From Deinococcus sp. Arct2-2 (GTDB lineage: Bacteria; Deinococcota; Deinococci; Deinococcales; Deinococcaceae): DNA of 64,000 bases. The stretch spans positions 21,567 to 85,566 of the forward strand of contig NZ_SSNW01000013.1 in the NCBI RefSeq assembly GCF_004801315.1. Direction: 5' to 3'. Every line of letters starts with the position of its first letter. Position 1 is the first letter of the stretch. The notes beneath the pieces were generated by a model, which saw only the letters and a list, made by a program, of their open reading frames with translations, made no database searches and was not told the DNA's origin. The position numbers were made by a program, and so were the translations under genes. Below, piece by piece: positions 26,071 through 34,290 of this stretch.

Positions 26071-27210
26071 CTACCTCAGTCGCAGCGGGCCGACACGTGT
26101 CAAACCGTCTAGCCTTAAATTTGGGGCCGGAAACAGCAACATCAGGGTGCAGACTTGCGGCACGGGAATAAAACCGCATGCCAGAAAAGTGGCCGCGTGG
26201 CGGGCGTCGGTGCGGGCGGCGAGGGTGAGCCAAGCGCCGCGCTCTGCACTGGCCGCAGCGGTGGCGTGCAGCAAGTGGCGGCGAGCAGTGGGCGTCAGGT
26301 CGTCGAGCAGCAGCAGATCTATAGCTTCGGCGGGGATATGGGAACGGCTGTGCAGCGGCCAAGCAAAGCTGGTGCTGAAGCCCTGAATGTGTCCGTGAAT
26401 CTGGCTGACCAATGTGTGTGATTGAGCCAAGCGATGAGACTGGGGCGGTGAATGGAATTGATGGGCAAGGCCGGAAGCGTCCCACAGTTGCGCCAAATCG
26501 GAGCGGGCGGCGGCGCGGTCTAGCAGGAGATGACAGGCGGGCAAGTCGGCGAGTGTATAGGGGCGCACCTCTCCTCCACTCCGGCCAACAGTGTTGCGTC
26601 TAGGTCCGCCTTGCAGAGCTGACAGCGCCCGCAATCCGGCGCGTTCGGCGGGGTGACCCAGCGCACCGACTACTGCACGAGCATTTAGGAACCGCATCCA
26701 AAAATGGACGGATTTAAGAGGGCGGTAGCGGGCTGGAAATGCCCGCTGAAATGCCGTCCAGAACTGCGCGGCAGGTGTATGCGGCGCAGCGTTGACATAG
26801 CCCAACATAAACTCCAACCCGTGCCGACGGTGCGCCCGCTCCAGCGCATTGATCAGGCGGGTGGCGACTCCGCGTGAGGCATAGTCGGGATGCACGCTCA
26901 AATAGCTGCCTTGCGTACCATGCCGAATCTCAGCGCCCACACGTAGCGTCAGGCGATCGGCCAGAAAACAGCCCACCAAGCGCCCGCCGTCGTAAGCGGC
27001 CAAGCGAAAATCGTGGCTATCTTCGCCTGTATCCAGCACTTGCCAGCCCAGACTTTGCGCGTCGTACACGGGAATCAGGTCGCGGGCGAGGTAGCGGCCT
27101 TGCCAAGAGAGGTTGATCAGGGCGGCCAGTTCTGCCGGATCGCCGTCGAAGGGGCGAACCTCTATCCGGCCCGTGCCTGTCGGCTCTGCGCGGATGGCGA
27201 CGGCGCTCAT
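26071..27210 (-). CDS. GNAT N-acetyltransferase (two-domain)
   Basis: A 379-residue protein. The N-terminal half is a full GNAT domain (about 15-160) with the acyl-CoA loop region SYLSVHPDYASRGVATRLINAL (motif A, shown here by its first and last parts). The second half (about 220-370) looks like another, poorly conserved GNAT fold. It could acylate the amine made by the aminotransferase encoded just upstream. Its ATG overlaps that gene's stop (ATGA). A 116-base gap without a clear promoter separates its stop from the radical SAM start. Confidence 0.82.
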   Translation of the reverse strand: MSAVAIRAEPTGTGRIEVRPFDGDPAELAALINLSWQGRYLARDLIPVYDAQSLGWQVLDTGEDSHDFRLAAYDGGRLVGCFLADRLTLRVGAEIRHGTQGSYLSVHPDYASRGVATRLINALERAHRRHGLEFMLGYVNAAPHTPAAQFWTAFQRAFPARYRPLKSVHFWMRFLNARAVVGALGHPAERAGLRALSALQGGPRRNTVGRSGGEVRPYTLADLPACHLLLDRAAARSDLAQLWDASGLAHQFHSPPQSHRLAQSHTLVSQIHGHIQGFSTSFAWPLHSRSHIPAEAIDLLLLDDLTPTARRHLLHATAAASAERGAWLTLAARTDARHAATFLACGFIPVPQVCTLMLLFPAPNLRLDGLTRVGPLRLR

Positions 27211-28724
27211 GCGAACACCCTATGTGCCTGCATCCGCCGCACTGCTTCGGTCAGGCCTGCCGAGATCTGGGTTACATCTGCCGCCGTGTGCGCCGCCGAA
27301 AGGTCTAGGGTGGGCAGAGTTTCCATATACACGCCCCCAAGCCGCAGGTACAGCGTGAGCAAGCGGGCCGCCCGCACGTTGATAGGCGTGAAGGCGCGGA
27401 AATAGGCGCGGGCGGGGTTGTGGGCGTCGGGCAGCGGGGCGGCTGTGGCGTCTGACCCGTCGGGATCAGCCGGAGGGAGAGAAAAAGCCAGCATGGAATA
27501 CAGGCGCGGATGACCGTCGAGGTGGAGCGGGACGCCGAGACAGGCGGCGAGAGCGGCGACTTCTTCTTTCAGGTGGGTGTGGTGGGCATCCAGCGGCGCG
27601 AACAAGCCCGCTCCGGCCTGCGCGATGGCCCGCAACGCCGCCAGCGACGCCGTGACACTCAGCGAATTGGCGGCAGTCGTGGTGCTGATCCAGACCTTCT
27701 GGCTCACGTAATCGTTGACCAATCCGGCAGTCGTAGCGCGGTTCATCAGGTCGGCGCGGCCCCCCACCACACTGAGGGGCAGCCCCAAACCGCCCGTTAT
27801 TTTGCCGAAACAACTCAGGTCGGGCTGCACGCCAAACGCTTGGGCCACGCCGCCCGGCGCCAGGCGAAAGCCGGTCACTACTTCGTCGCAGATTAGGGGA
27901 ATGCCCAGTTCTGTGGTAACGCTGCGGAGTTGCTGAGCGAAGGCCTGTGCGCCCGCGAGATCGTTCATCATGAAGCGCGGCACGGGGTCGAGCAGCACGC
28001 CCGCCAATTGTGCGGCGTGATCGCGGATCAGTTGCAGGGCGAGGGAATCGCCGTAGGGCAGGATTAAAAATTCCGCGCCCGCCGCCTGAGACACGCCCCC
28101 GGTGGCAACTTCGGGAGCAATGTTGTCCAGTGGCCCTTCCGAGGTGCGGCCTGCCCAAGTCAGCGCCGGATTTACGAGGCCAGACTCGTGCCAGCCGTGA
28201 TAACAGCCCTCGAATTTGGCGATCAGGGTGCGGCGGGTGGCGGCGCGGCACAGGCGCACGGCGGCGGTAATGGCGTCAGCCCCGGCGTGCAGAAAGGCCA
28301 CCCGCTCCAGCCCCGGCACCAGCGCACAGATGGTTTCGGCCAACTCCACCTGCTGAGACACGAAATAGCCCGCGCCGGGTCGTTTGCCCAGTGCGGCGGC
28401 GAGGGCGGCCACCACAACGGGTGGATTGTGGCCCAAGATGCCCGCCGTATAGCCCATGTGCGCGTCTACGAAGTCGTGCCCATCGGCACACACGATGCGG
28501 CCCGCTTGCGCTTCCTCCAGACACAGCGGCAACACCGGGCTGAAATAGGGCAGTTGCGAGCGGCCCCCGCTGAGGCACTGTTGGGCGCGGGCGTGCCACT
28601 CCAAAGATCGGCGCTGGCGGGTGGCAACGGCAGCCAGCACACCTAACACGTCGCGGTTTCCGGCAGCCAGCAGGTTCAGCGCCCGCTTTTGGTCGGCGCC
28701 GAGTGACAGCGGTGCGGCAGTCAT
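27207..28724 (-). CDS. Class III (PLP) aminotransferase, glutamate-semialdehyde aminomutase-like
   Basis: A 505-residue fold-type I PLP enzyme. Typical elements: DFVDAHMGYTAGILGHNPP, FLHAGADAITAAVRLCRAA, LICDEVVTGFR with the cofactor Asp/Glu, and the Schiff-base Lys308 in CFGKITGGLGLPLSVVGG. Length is slightly above that of glutamate-1-semialdehyde aminomutase; the extra N-terminal 50 residues are helical. Its position directly after the thioester-reductase gene, with ATGA coupling on both sides, points to reductive amination chemistry: the reductase releases an aldehyde and this enzyme turns it into a primary amine, as in myxochelin B biosynthesis. Confidence 0.9.
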   Translation of the reverse strand: MTAAPLSLGADQKRALNLLAAGNRDVLGVLAAVATRQRRSLEWHARAQQCLSGGRSQLPYFSPVLPLCLEEAQAGRIVCADGHDFVDAHMGYTAGILGHNPPVVVAALAAALGKRPGAGYFVSQQVELAETICALVPGLERVAFLHAGADAITAAVRLCRAATRRTLIAKFEGCYHGWHESGLVNPALTWAGRTSEGPLDNIAPEVATGGVSQAAGAEFLILPYGDSLALQLIRDHAAQLAGVLLDPVPRFMMNDLAGAQAFAQQLRSVTTELGIPLICDEVVTGFRLAPGGVAQAFGVQPDLSCFGKITGGLGLPLSVVGGRADLMNRATTAGLVNDYVSQKVWISTTTAANSLSVTASLAALRAIAQAGAGLFAPLDAHHTHLKEEVAALAACLGVPLHLDGHPRLYSMLAFSLPPADPDGSDATAAPLPDAHNPARAYFRAFTPINVRAARLLTLYLRLGGVYMETLPTLDLSAAHTAADVTQISAGLTEAVRRMQAHRVFA

Positions 28725-30469
28725 GACTTGCCTGCGCTTGGAAGCGGCAAAAATCCACTCTTAACCATGCCTGACAGGTAAAACCGAATCAGATCGGCGG
28801 TCACAGGCGGGCAAGTTAGGCCTTGCGGGGCGAGCTGGGCCACTGCCTGCGCTCCGTCGAAGTGCGGGGGCCGCAGCCCAGTCGCCTCAGCCACACCCAG
28901 ATGGGCGATCAGGGGGAGCAGCGTGTAGAGCGAGTTTTCTGGCCCCGCTGCCTCTATGCGGGCCTGCCAGTCGCCGTAATCGGTGGTTGCCAGCGGGTAG
29001 CCGGAGGCGCGCAGGTATTCAAAAATGTCGTTCAGGGGGCTGCTTTCGGGGTTGACGAGATGATAAGTCTGCCCCTGCGAAGCCTCATTCAGCGCCAAGT
29101 GCACCAACCCAGCGGCGGCGTAGTCGGCACTGACAATATTCAGACCGCTGCGGATGCTGGGGGCTACGCCCAGTTGCACGCAGCCCCGCAACAGGCGGCA
29201 CAGCGCGTCGTTTTCGTTGCTGACGCCGGTGCGCGTATCGCCGCCGATGACGCTGGGGCGGTACACCGTGACCGGAATACCGCGCCCGCACGCTTGCCGC
29301 GCCACACTTTCAGCCACCCAGCGGCTTTGGGCGTAGCCGCCCGTCACGGTGGGCAGGGCGTCTATGTCTTCGGTTTCGGGAATCCGGGCGCGGCCCAGCA
29401 AACGCGAACTGCTGAACAGATGAATGGTACTCACAAAATGGACGGGCTTCAGGTGGCCGCGCACCGCCAGCCGGAACAGGTCGGCGCAGGCGTCTACGTT
29501 GCTGGGTTTGAGGGTGGCGTAAGCGTAAGCGAAATTCACGGTGGCCCCGGCGTGAAACAGGGCGTCTACTTCGTCAGCGAGGGCAGAAAATCCAGCTTCT
29601 CCCAGTCCGAAGTGGAGAGAAGTCAGGTCGCCGGGATGGGCAAGGACACGGCGTTCATCCCAAACGGCATCGGGGCAAAATCGGCGCTGAGCGGCCCGCA
29701 GACGTTCTAGGGCGGCTCCTTCAGATTCGGCCCTGACCAAACAATGGACGGTCAAGTTGGTGGTTTCCAGCAGTTCGGCCAGCAGATGTGAACCAAAAAA
29801 CCCGGTGGCTCCGGTCAGGAAGACGGCCCGCCATTGCTCCGGCGCTTTGGCCTCGGCTCCGGGCGCGGGCTGAATATCGGCGGCCAAGTTCACGTCGGCC
29901 CGCAAGAGGTCGGTGGACTGCTCTAGGTCGGTGTCGTCGGCCTCGAATTCGGAAAGATCAAGTAGATTGGATTCTGTGGGTTGGGTTCTTTGGGCCAGCG
30001 CCACGCCTGCCGCCACTCCTGCCGCTGTGGGGGACGAAAACATCAGCGCAACGGGCAAAGTGACGCCCAAGCGTTCGCGCAGTTTGGCCCCCAGTTCTGT
30101 AGCTAGCAGCGAATCGCCACCCATCAGGAAAAAGTCGTCGTGGATGCCGAGGTCGGCGCGGTTCAGGACTTCACGGAACACGGCCAGAATGTCGCGCTCT
30201 AGGTCGGTGCGCGGAAGGGCGCTGGCGGTGGCCGCCGCAGGAGACGGGTCGGGCAACGCCGTGGTATCTACTTTGCCATTGGCCGTCAAGGGAAAGGCGG
30301 GCAGCACGGCAAATTGGCGGGGAATCAGGTGGGCGGGGAGGCGGCGCTCCAGTTCAGCCCGCACGTCGGCAGCCAGTTGATCGGCGGCCCAAGCGGGCGG
30401 CGGCTCAAGCTCCTGCTCTGTCAATAGGTGGGCCAGTAACGTGCGCTGTGTGGGCGTGAGGTGGCTCAT
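28721..30469 (-). CDS. NRPS fragment: adenylation-domain tail - carrier - thioester reductase
   Basis: A 582-residue protein. It begins with the C-terminal subdomain of an adenylation domain (HLIPRQFAVLPAFPLTANGK) including catalytic motif A10 Lys66, continues with a peptidyl carrier domain (Ser120 in FFLMGGDSLLATEL) and ends with a thioester reductase domain of the SDR type (about 220-570, NADPH loop FLTGATGFFGSHLL). The reductase should release the chain as an aldehyde. Its active-site signature is YAQSR, not the usual Y-x3-K. The rest of the adenylation domain is on the preceding gene, coupled by ATGA, so the two proteins must work together. Confidence 0.9.
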   Translation of the reverse strand: MSHLTPTQRTLLAHLLTEQELEPPPAWAADQLAADVRAELERRLPAHLIPRQFAVLPAFPLTANGKVDTTALPDPSPAAATASALPRTDLERDILAVFREVLNRADLGIHDDFFLMGGDSLLATELGAKLRERLGVTLPVALMFSSPTAAGVAAGVALAQRTQPTESNLLDLSEFEADDTDLEQSTDLLRADVNLAADIQPAPGAEAKAPEQWRAVFLTGATGFFGSHLLAELLETTNLTVHCLVRAESEGAALERLRAAQRRFCPDAVWDERRVLAHPGDLTSLHFGLGEAGFSALADEVDALFHAGATVNFAYAYATLKPSNVDACADLFRLAVRGHLKPVHFVSTIHLFSSSRLLGRARIPETEDIDALPTVTGGYAQSRWVAESVARQACGRGIPVTVYRPSVIGGDTRTGVSNENDALCRLLRGCVQLGVAPSIRSGLNIVSADYAAAGLVHLALNEASQGQTYHLVNPESSPLNDIFEYLRASGYPLATTDYGDWQARIEAAGPENSLYTLLPLIAHLGVAEATGLRPPHFDGAQAVAQLAPQGLTCPPVTADLIRFYLSGMVKSGFLPLPSAGKS

Positions 30470-33400
30470 GGTTGGCCTTCTTCTGGCCCTGCCCGTGTCT
30501 CCGAAACTGCACTAACTCGCTCCAGCAAGCGGGCAAAACGGGCCTCTGGACGCAGATCAGCGATACTGGCGGCGCGGGTGGCTGCCACTCGGTCAGGTTC
30601 CAGTAGGCCACCCACCAGCGAGTGAACGACACGCTGCGCCGGGCCGAGGCACAGGGCGCGGGCCACAGCCGCCTCATCCAACTCGCCTACCTGACACACG
30701 CCCAGCGCTGTAGATGCAGCCTGAAGCTCCAGCAGCCCGGTCATCAGCCCCGCCTCCAACGTGCAAAAGTGAATGGAGCGGTGGCCGTACACGGGGGCGA
30801 TGGCCCGCACATGGGCCACCAAGAACAGGGCGAAAGCGGCCTCGTCGAACATGGGCCGGTTGATGAGAGGGTGGTAGGCGGCGCGGGGCAAGGGCGGCGC
30901 GTCGGGGATGGCATGCAGACTGCCGGAAGCGGTGTCGAGGACGTGCAGGCCAGCTTCCAACCCCTGTATGCGGCCCGCCCGCGCCCACAGATACGCGCCC
31001 ACCGGGTACAGGTCGCCCGCCGAGGCGTAGCGCCGCCGCCCGGTGAGGGGATCGGGCAGGAGTGCGCCCAGCCACGCGCCGAACAGGGCCGCAGGCACAG
31101 GCTCCAGGGCGAAGCGGCGAAAGCTGCGGCGGGCGCGGAGCCGCTCTAGGTGCGGGCCGATGGGTGAAGTGAGTGGGAAAGTGGTGCTGTGTTCGGAAAG
31201 AGGGGCAGATGTTTTTTGTTTGAAGGCAGCGCGGGCTTCCAGCGTGGTCAAGAGCTTGAGTTCTGCGTCTAACTTAGTATTGCCACTCTGGTACGGGCGC
31301 AGCAAGTCGGCGGCGTGCAGCAGTTCAGCCACGAGGGAATCTGGGGCAGAAGCTTCGGCGGGTGCGTCTGGCACAAGGTAGGCCGTGAGCGTGGGCTGTC
31401 CGGCGGGGCCGGGGCGTACCGTGACCAACGTGTCCCGCACACCCGGCACGGCACGGATGGCGGCTTCGACTTCTCCGAGTTCGATGCGGTGGCCGCGAAT
31501 TTTGACTTGGCGATCTACGCGGCCCAGCAACTCTAGGGTTCCTCCCGGCAGTACGCGCCCCAAATCGCCTGTGCGGTACAGCCTTTCTCCGGTGCGGGGA
31601 TGCACAAAAAAGCGGGAGGCACTGCGTTCGGCGTCCTGCCAGTAACCCAGCGCCACGCCTACGCCGCCAATAAACAATTCTCCGGGGGCCAGATCGGGCG
31701 CGGGATTCAAGGCCGAGTCCAGCACTTGCACCGTTTGGTGGGACATCGCGCGGCCATATGGAACGCTGGCCCAGCCGGGATCTAACCCCTTAATTTCATG
31801 CAAGATTGACCAGATCGAAGCTTCGGTGGCCCCGCCCAAACTGACCAACCGAGCGTGTGGCAAGTGCTGTTGTACGGTTGGCAAGAGGCCCAGCGGAATC
31901 CAGTCGCCGCTCAGGAGTAGCAGACGCAGGGAAGCCAACCCGTCAGAATTACCCGAACTTAACAGCATCCCCAGCAGCGCCGGAACCGAATTCCAGACCG
32001 TGACGCCGTGAGACCCAATCAGGTGACGCCAGTGGTCAGGATCGCGGCGGCCCGTGTGGGTGGGCAGCACCAGCGCCGCGCCCGCCGCGAAGGTGCCGAA
32101 CAGGTCGTACACCGACAAGTCGAAGGTAAGCGCCGACACGCCCAAGACCTGATCAGAGGGGCCAATGCCGAAGCGTTGGTTCACGTCCAGCACGGTATTG
32201 ACCGCGCCCCGGTGGTCGATCATCACGCCTTTGGGCTGCCCGGTAGAGCCGGACGTGTAGATGATGTAGGCGAGGTCGCTGGGCAGAATGGTAGGGAGCG
32301 GTAAGTGGGCGGCGGGCGGGGGCGAATCGGTGAAGGGCAACACCGTTAGACCGAGTGGAGTGGGCAAGCGGGCCCGCAAGTGCGGCTGCGTGAGTGCCAA
32401 GCGTGCGCCGCTGGCTTCCAGCAAGCTCAGCAGGCGTTCGGGGGGCTGATCGGGGTCAATGGGTAGATACGCGCCGCCCGCCCGCAGCACCGCCAACGCT
32501 GCCGCCGCACCCTCCCAGCCGCGTTCCATGACCAATGCGACAGGCTGCCCTGCACTTACGCCAGCGGCCCGGAGCGCCTGTGCCCAAGCTGCGGTCAGGG
32601 CGTCCAGTTGGCCGTAAGTCCAAAGTTGGTCGCCTGCGATCAGGGCCGGAGCATTGGGTTGTGCGGCGGCGCGAGACTCGAACAGGCTGGGCAAAGTGGC
32701 GGAAGTGCGGTACGGATCGTGGGTAAAACCGGGAGCAGGCGAAGTGGCCCGCGCCTCCAACTGGTGAGCCGGGGCCAAAGGATAATGGGTGGCCGTCCAC
32801 GCTGCCGCGCCGCGGGCAAGGTCATGCAACAGGCGCACGTTGGCCGCAAACATCTCGTCCAGCACGCCGGGAGCAAATAGTGCGGCGCGGGCGTCCCAGT
32901 GGATATTCAGGCCGCCGCCCTGCTCGAACACCTGATGATCGAGGCTGACCTGCGGCGTTTGAGACAGGCCGTACACCACGTCTACGGGCAGCGGCGGCGG
33001 AATGGTGTCCCCGGCGCTGAGGCTCCCCGCGAGGTGGCTGGTAAACACGACGGGATATAGGGCGTGCCGCGCTCCGGCGTCTTTTGCGAGGTCGCGCATG
33101 ACTTGTACGCCGCTGTAATACCGGTGTTCTAGGTCAGCCCACAACTGCGCCTGAAGTCGGGCGGCGCGGGCGCTGAAGGGTTCGGTGGGTTTCAAATCGA
33201 AGGCCAGCAGCGTAGTTCCGGTAAAGTCGCCCACCAAGCGCGGCACGGCGGGATGCAGCGGCAAGCGGTTGAAGACGGTCAGATTCAGCGAAAAGCGGCG
33301 GCTTCCGCTCCAGCCCGCCAACACCGTGCCAAACGCGCCCAGCAGCACACTGGCAGGCGTAACGCCGTGTTGGTGGGCCAACGTTTTGAGCGCCTGCCAC

Positions 33401-34290
33401 TCCTGCGGCTCTAAGCGGGCGCTGCGGCGAGAGAAAGTGCGTCCGGCGGGGCTGTCTTGGGGGGCGGAATCGGGGGCACGGGGCCGGGGCAATTCGGGGG
33501 CTGGGGGGAGTTTGGGCAGGCGGGCCGTCCAGTACGCCTTGGAGGTGGCCTGCACCTCGAAACCCTCCAGCGAGGCTGCGGCTTGGCAATAGTCGCGGAA
33601 GGAGATCGGCAGCGGCGGCAGCGCGGCGTTGGGGTTGTTGTAATACACGAACCAGTCTTCCAGCACCAGTTGGAAGGAGCGCAAATCGAGCAGCAGCATG
33701 TCGAAGGACACGCATACTCGCGTGACACCGGACGCGAGCCGCAGCGCCCGCAGGTCGAACATGGGCCACACGGCGGGATCGTACACGCGGGCCTGCACCT
33801 CGGCGCGGTTGGCGCTCAGGCGGGCGTCTTGCTCGGCGGCGGGCAGATGTGTGAGGTCAGTTTCGGCAATCTGAAAGTCCGGCACTTGCGCCAGCACGCG
33901 CTGAAGGCCGTCCGGCTGCACCACCATCCGGAGTTGATCGTGGCGGGCGACGACTTGCCGCCACGCCCGCGCCATGCGACCTATATCGGTCATCGCCAAA
34001 TCGAATTCGCTGTAGACGTGCGCCCCTACGCCGCCCAAGTCCAGCCCCTCTTGGCGTCCCAGCCAGTAAGCGTGCTGAATATCGGTGAGCGGGAAGGGAG
34101 CGTGGGCGTGGGCCGGATGAGGTGTGACGGTGGGGAGGGCTGCGGGCGGTGGAGCCGTTGAAGTTGAAACCGCTGGAGCGGATGCTTCTTTTTCTTGCAG
34201 GAGGCGCAGCAGCAAGGCCCGCTTTTGGTCGGGGGTCAGGTGAGCCAGTGGGTCTGCCGCTACCTCCGGGGATGGGCCAGTGACGGTCAT
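30466..34290 (-). CDS. NRPS: heterocyclization - adenylation (Cys) - flavin oxidase
   Basis: A 1274-residue protein. A Cy domain (about 60-500) starts with FPLTDIQHAYWLGRQ and has the Cy signature D-x4-D-x2-S (DMLLLDLRS, about residue 198). The adenylation domain (about 530-1000) has YIIYTSGSTGQPKG and specificity residues D724, L725, Y728, N767, L792, S794, L818, I826, W827, which equal the known cysteine code DLYNLSLIW. After motif A8 an FMN oxidase domain of nitroreductase/SagB type follows (about 1070-1250, LRARRSFRRF, GDLYPVGAYLWA). The protein ends there, without motif A10 or a carrier domain; these are on the next gene. Expected chemistry: cysteine is joined, cyclised to thiazoline and oxidised to thiazole. 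Confidence 0.93.
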   Translation of the reverse strand: MTVTGPSPEVAADPLAHLTPDQKRALLLRLLQEKEASAPAVSTSTAPPPAALPTVTPHPAHAHAPFPLTDIQHAYWLGRQEGLDLGGVGAHVYSEFDLAMTDIGRMARAWRQVVARHDQLRMVVQPDGLQRVLAQVPDFQIAETDLTHLPAAEQDARLSANRAEVQARVYDPAVWPMFDLRALRLASGVTRVCVSFDMLLLDLRSFQLVLEDWFVYYNNPNAALPPLPISFRDYCQAAASLEGFEVQATSKAYWTARLPKLPPAPELPRPRAPDSAPQDSPAGRTFSRRSARLEPQEWQALKTLAHQHGVTPASVLLGAFGTVLAGWSGSRRFSLNLTVFNRLPLHPAVPRLVGDFTGTTLLAFDLKPTEPFSARAARLQAQLWADLEHRYYSGVQVMRDLAKDAGARHALYPVVFTSHLAGSLSAGDTIPPPLPVDVVYGLSQTPQVSLDHQVFEQGGGLNIHWDARAALFAPGVLDEMFAANVRLLHDLARGAAAWTATHYPLAPAHQLEARATSPAPGFTHDPYRTSATLPSLFESRAAAQPNAPALIAGDQLWTYGQLDALTAAWAQALRAAGVSAGQPVALVMERGWEGAAAALAVLRAGGAYLPIDPDQPPERLLSLLEASGARLALTQPHLRARLPTPLGLTVLPFTDSPPPAAHLPLPTILPSDLAYIIYTSGSTGQPKGVMIDHRGAVNTVLDVNQRFGIGPSDQVLGVSALTFDLSVYDLFGTFAAGAALVLPTHTGRRDPDHWRHLIGSHGVTVWNSVPALLGMLLSSGNSDGLASLRLLLLSGDWIPLGLLPTVQQHLPHARLVSLGGATEASIWSILHEIKGLDPGWASVPYGRAMSHQTVQVLDSALNPAPDLAPGELFIGGVGVALGYWQDAERSASRFFVHPRTGERLYRTGDLGRVLPGGTLELLGRVDRQVKIRGHRIELGEVEAAIRAVPGVRDTLVTVRPGPAGQPTLTAYLVPDAPAEASAPDSLVAELLHAADLLRPYQSGNTKLDAELKLLTTLEARAAFKQKTSAPLSEHSTTFPLTSPIGPHLERLRARRSFRRFALEPVPAALFGAWLGALLPDPLTGRRRYASAGDLYPVGAYLWARAGRIQGLEAGLHVLDTASGSLHAIPDAPPLPRAAYHPLINRPMFDEAAFALFLVAHVRAIAPVYGHRSIHFCTLEAGLMTGLLELQAASTALGVCQVGELDEAAVARALCLGPAQRVVHSLVGGLLEPDRVAATRAASIADLRPEARFARLLERVSAVSETRAGPEEGQP

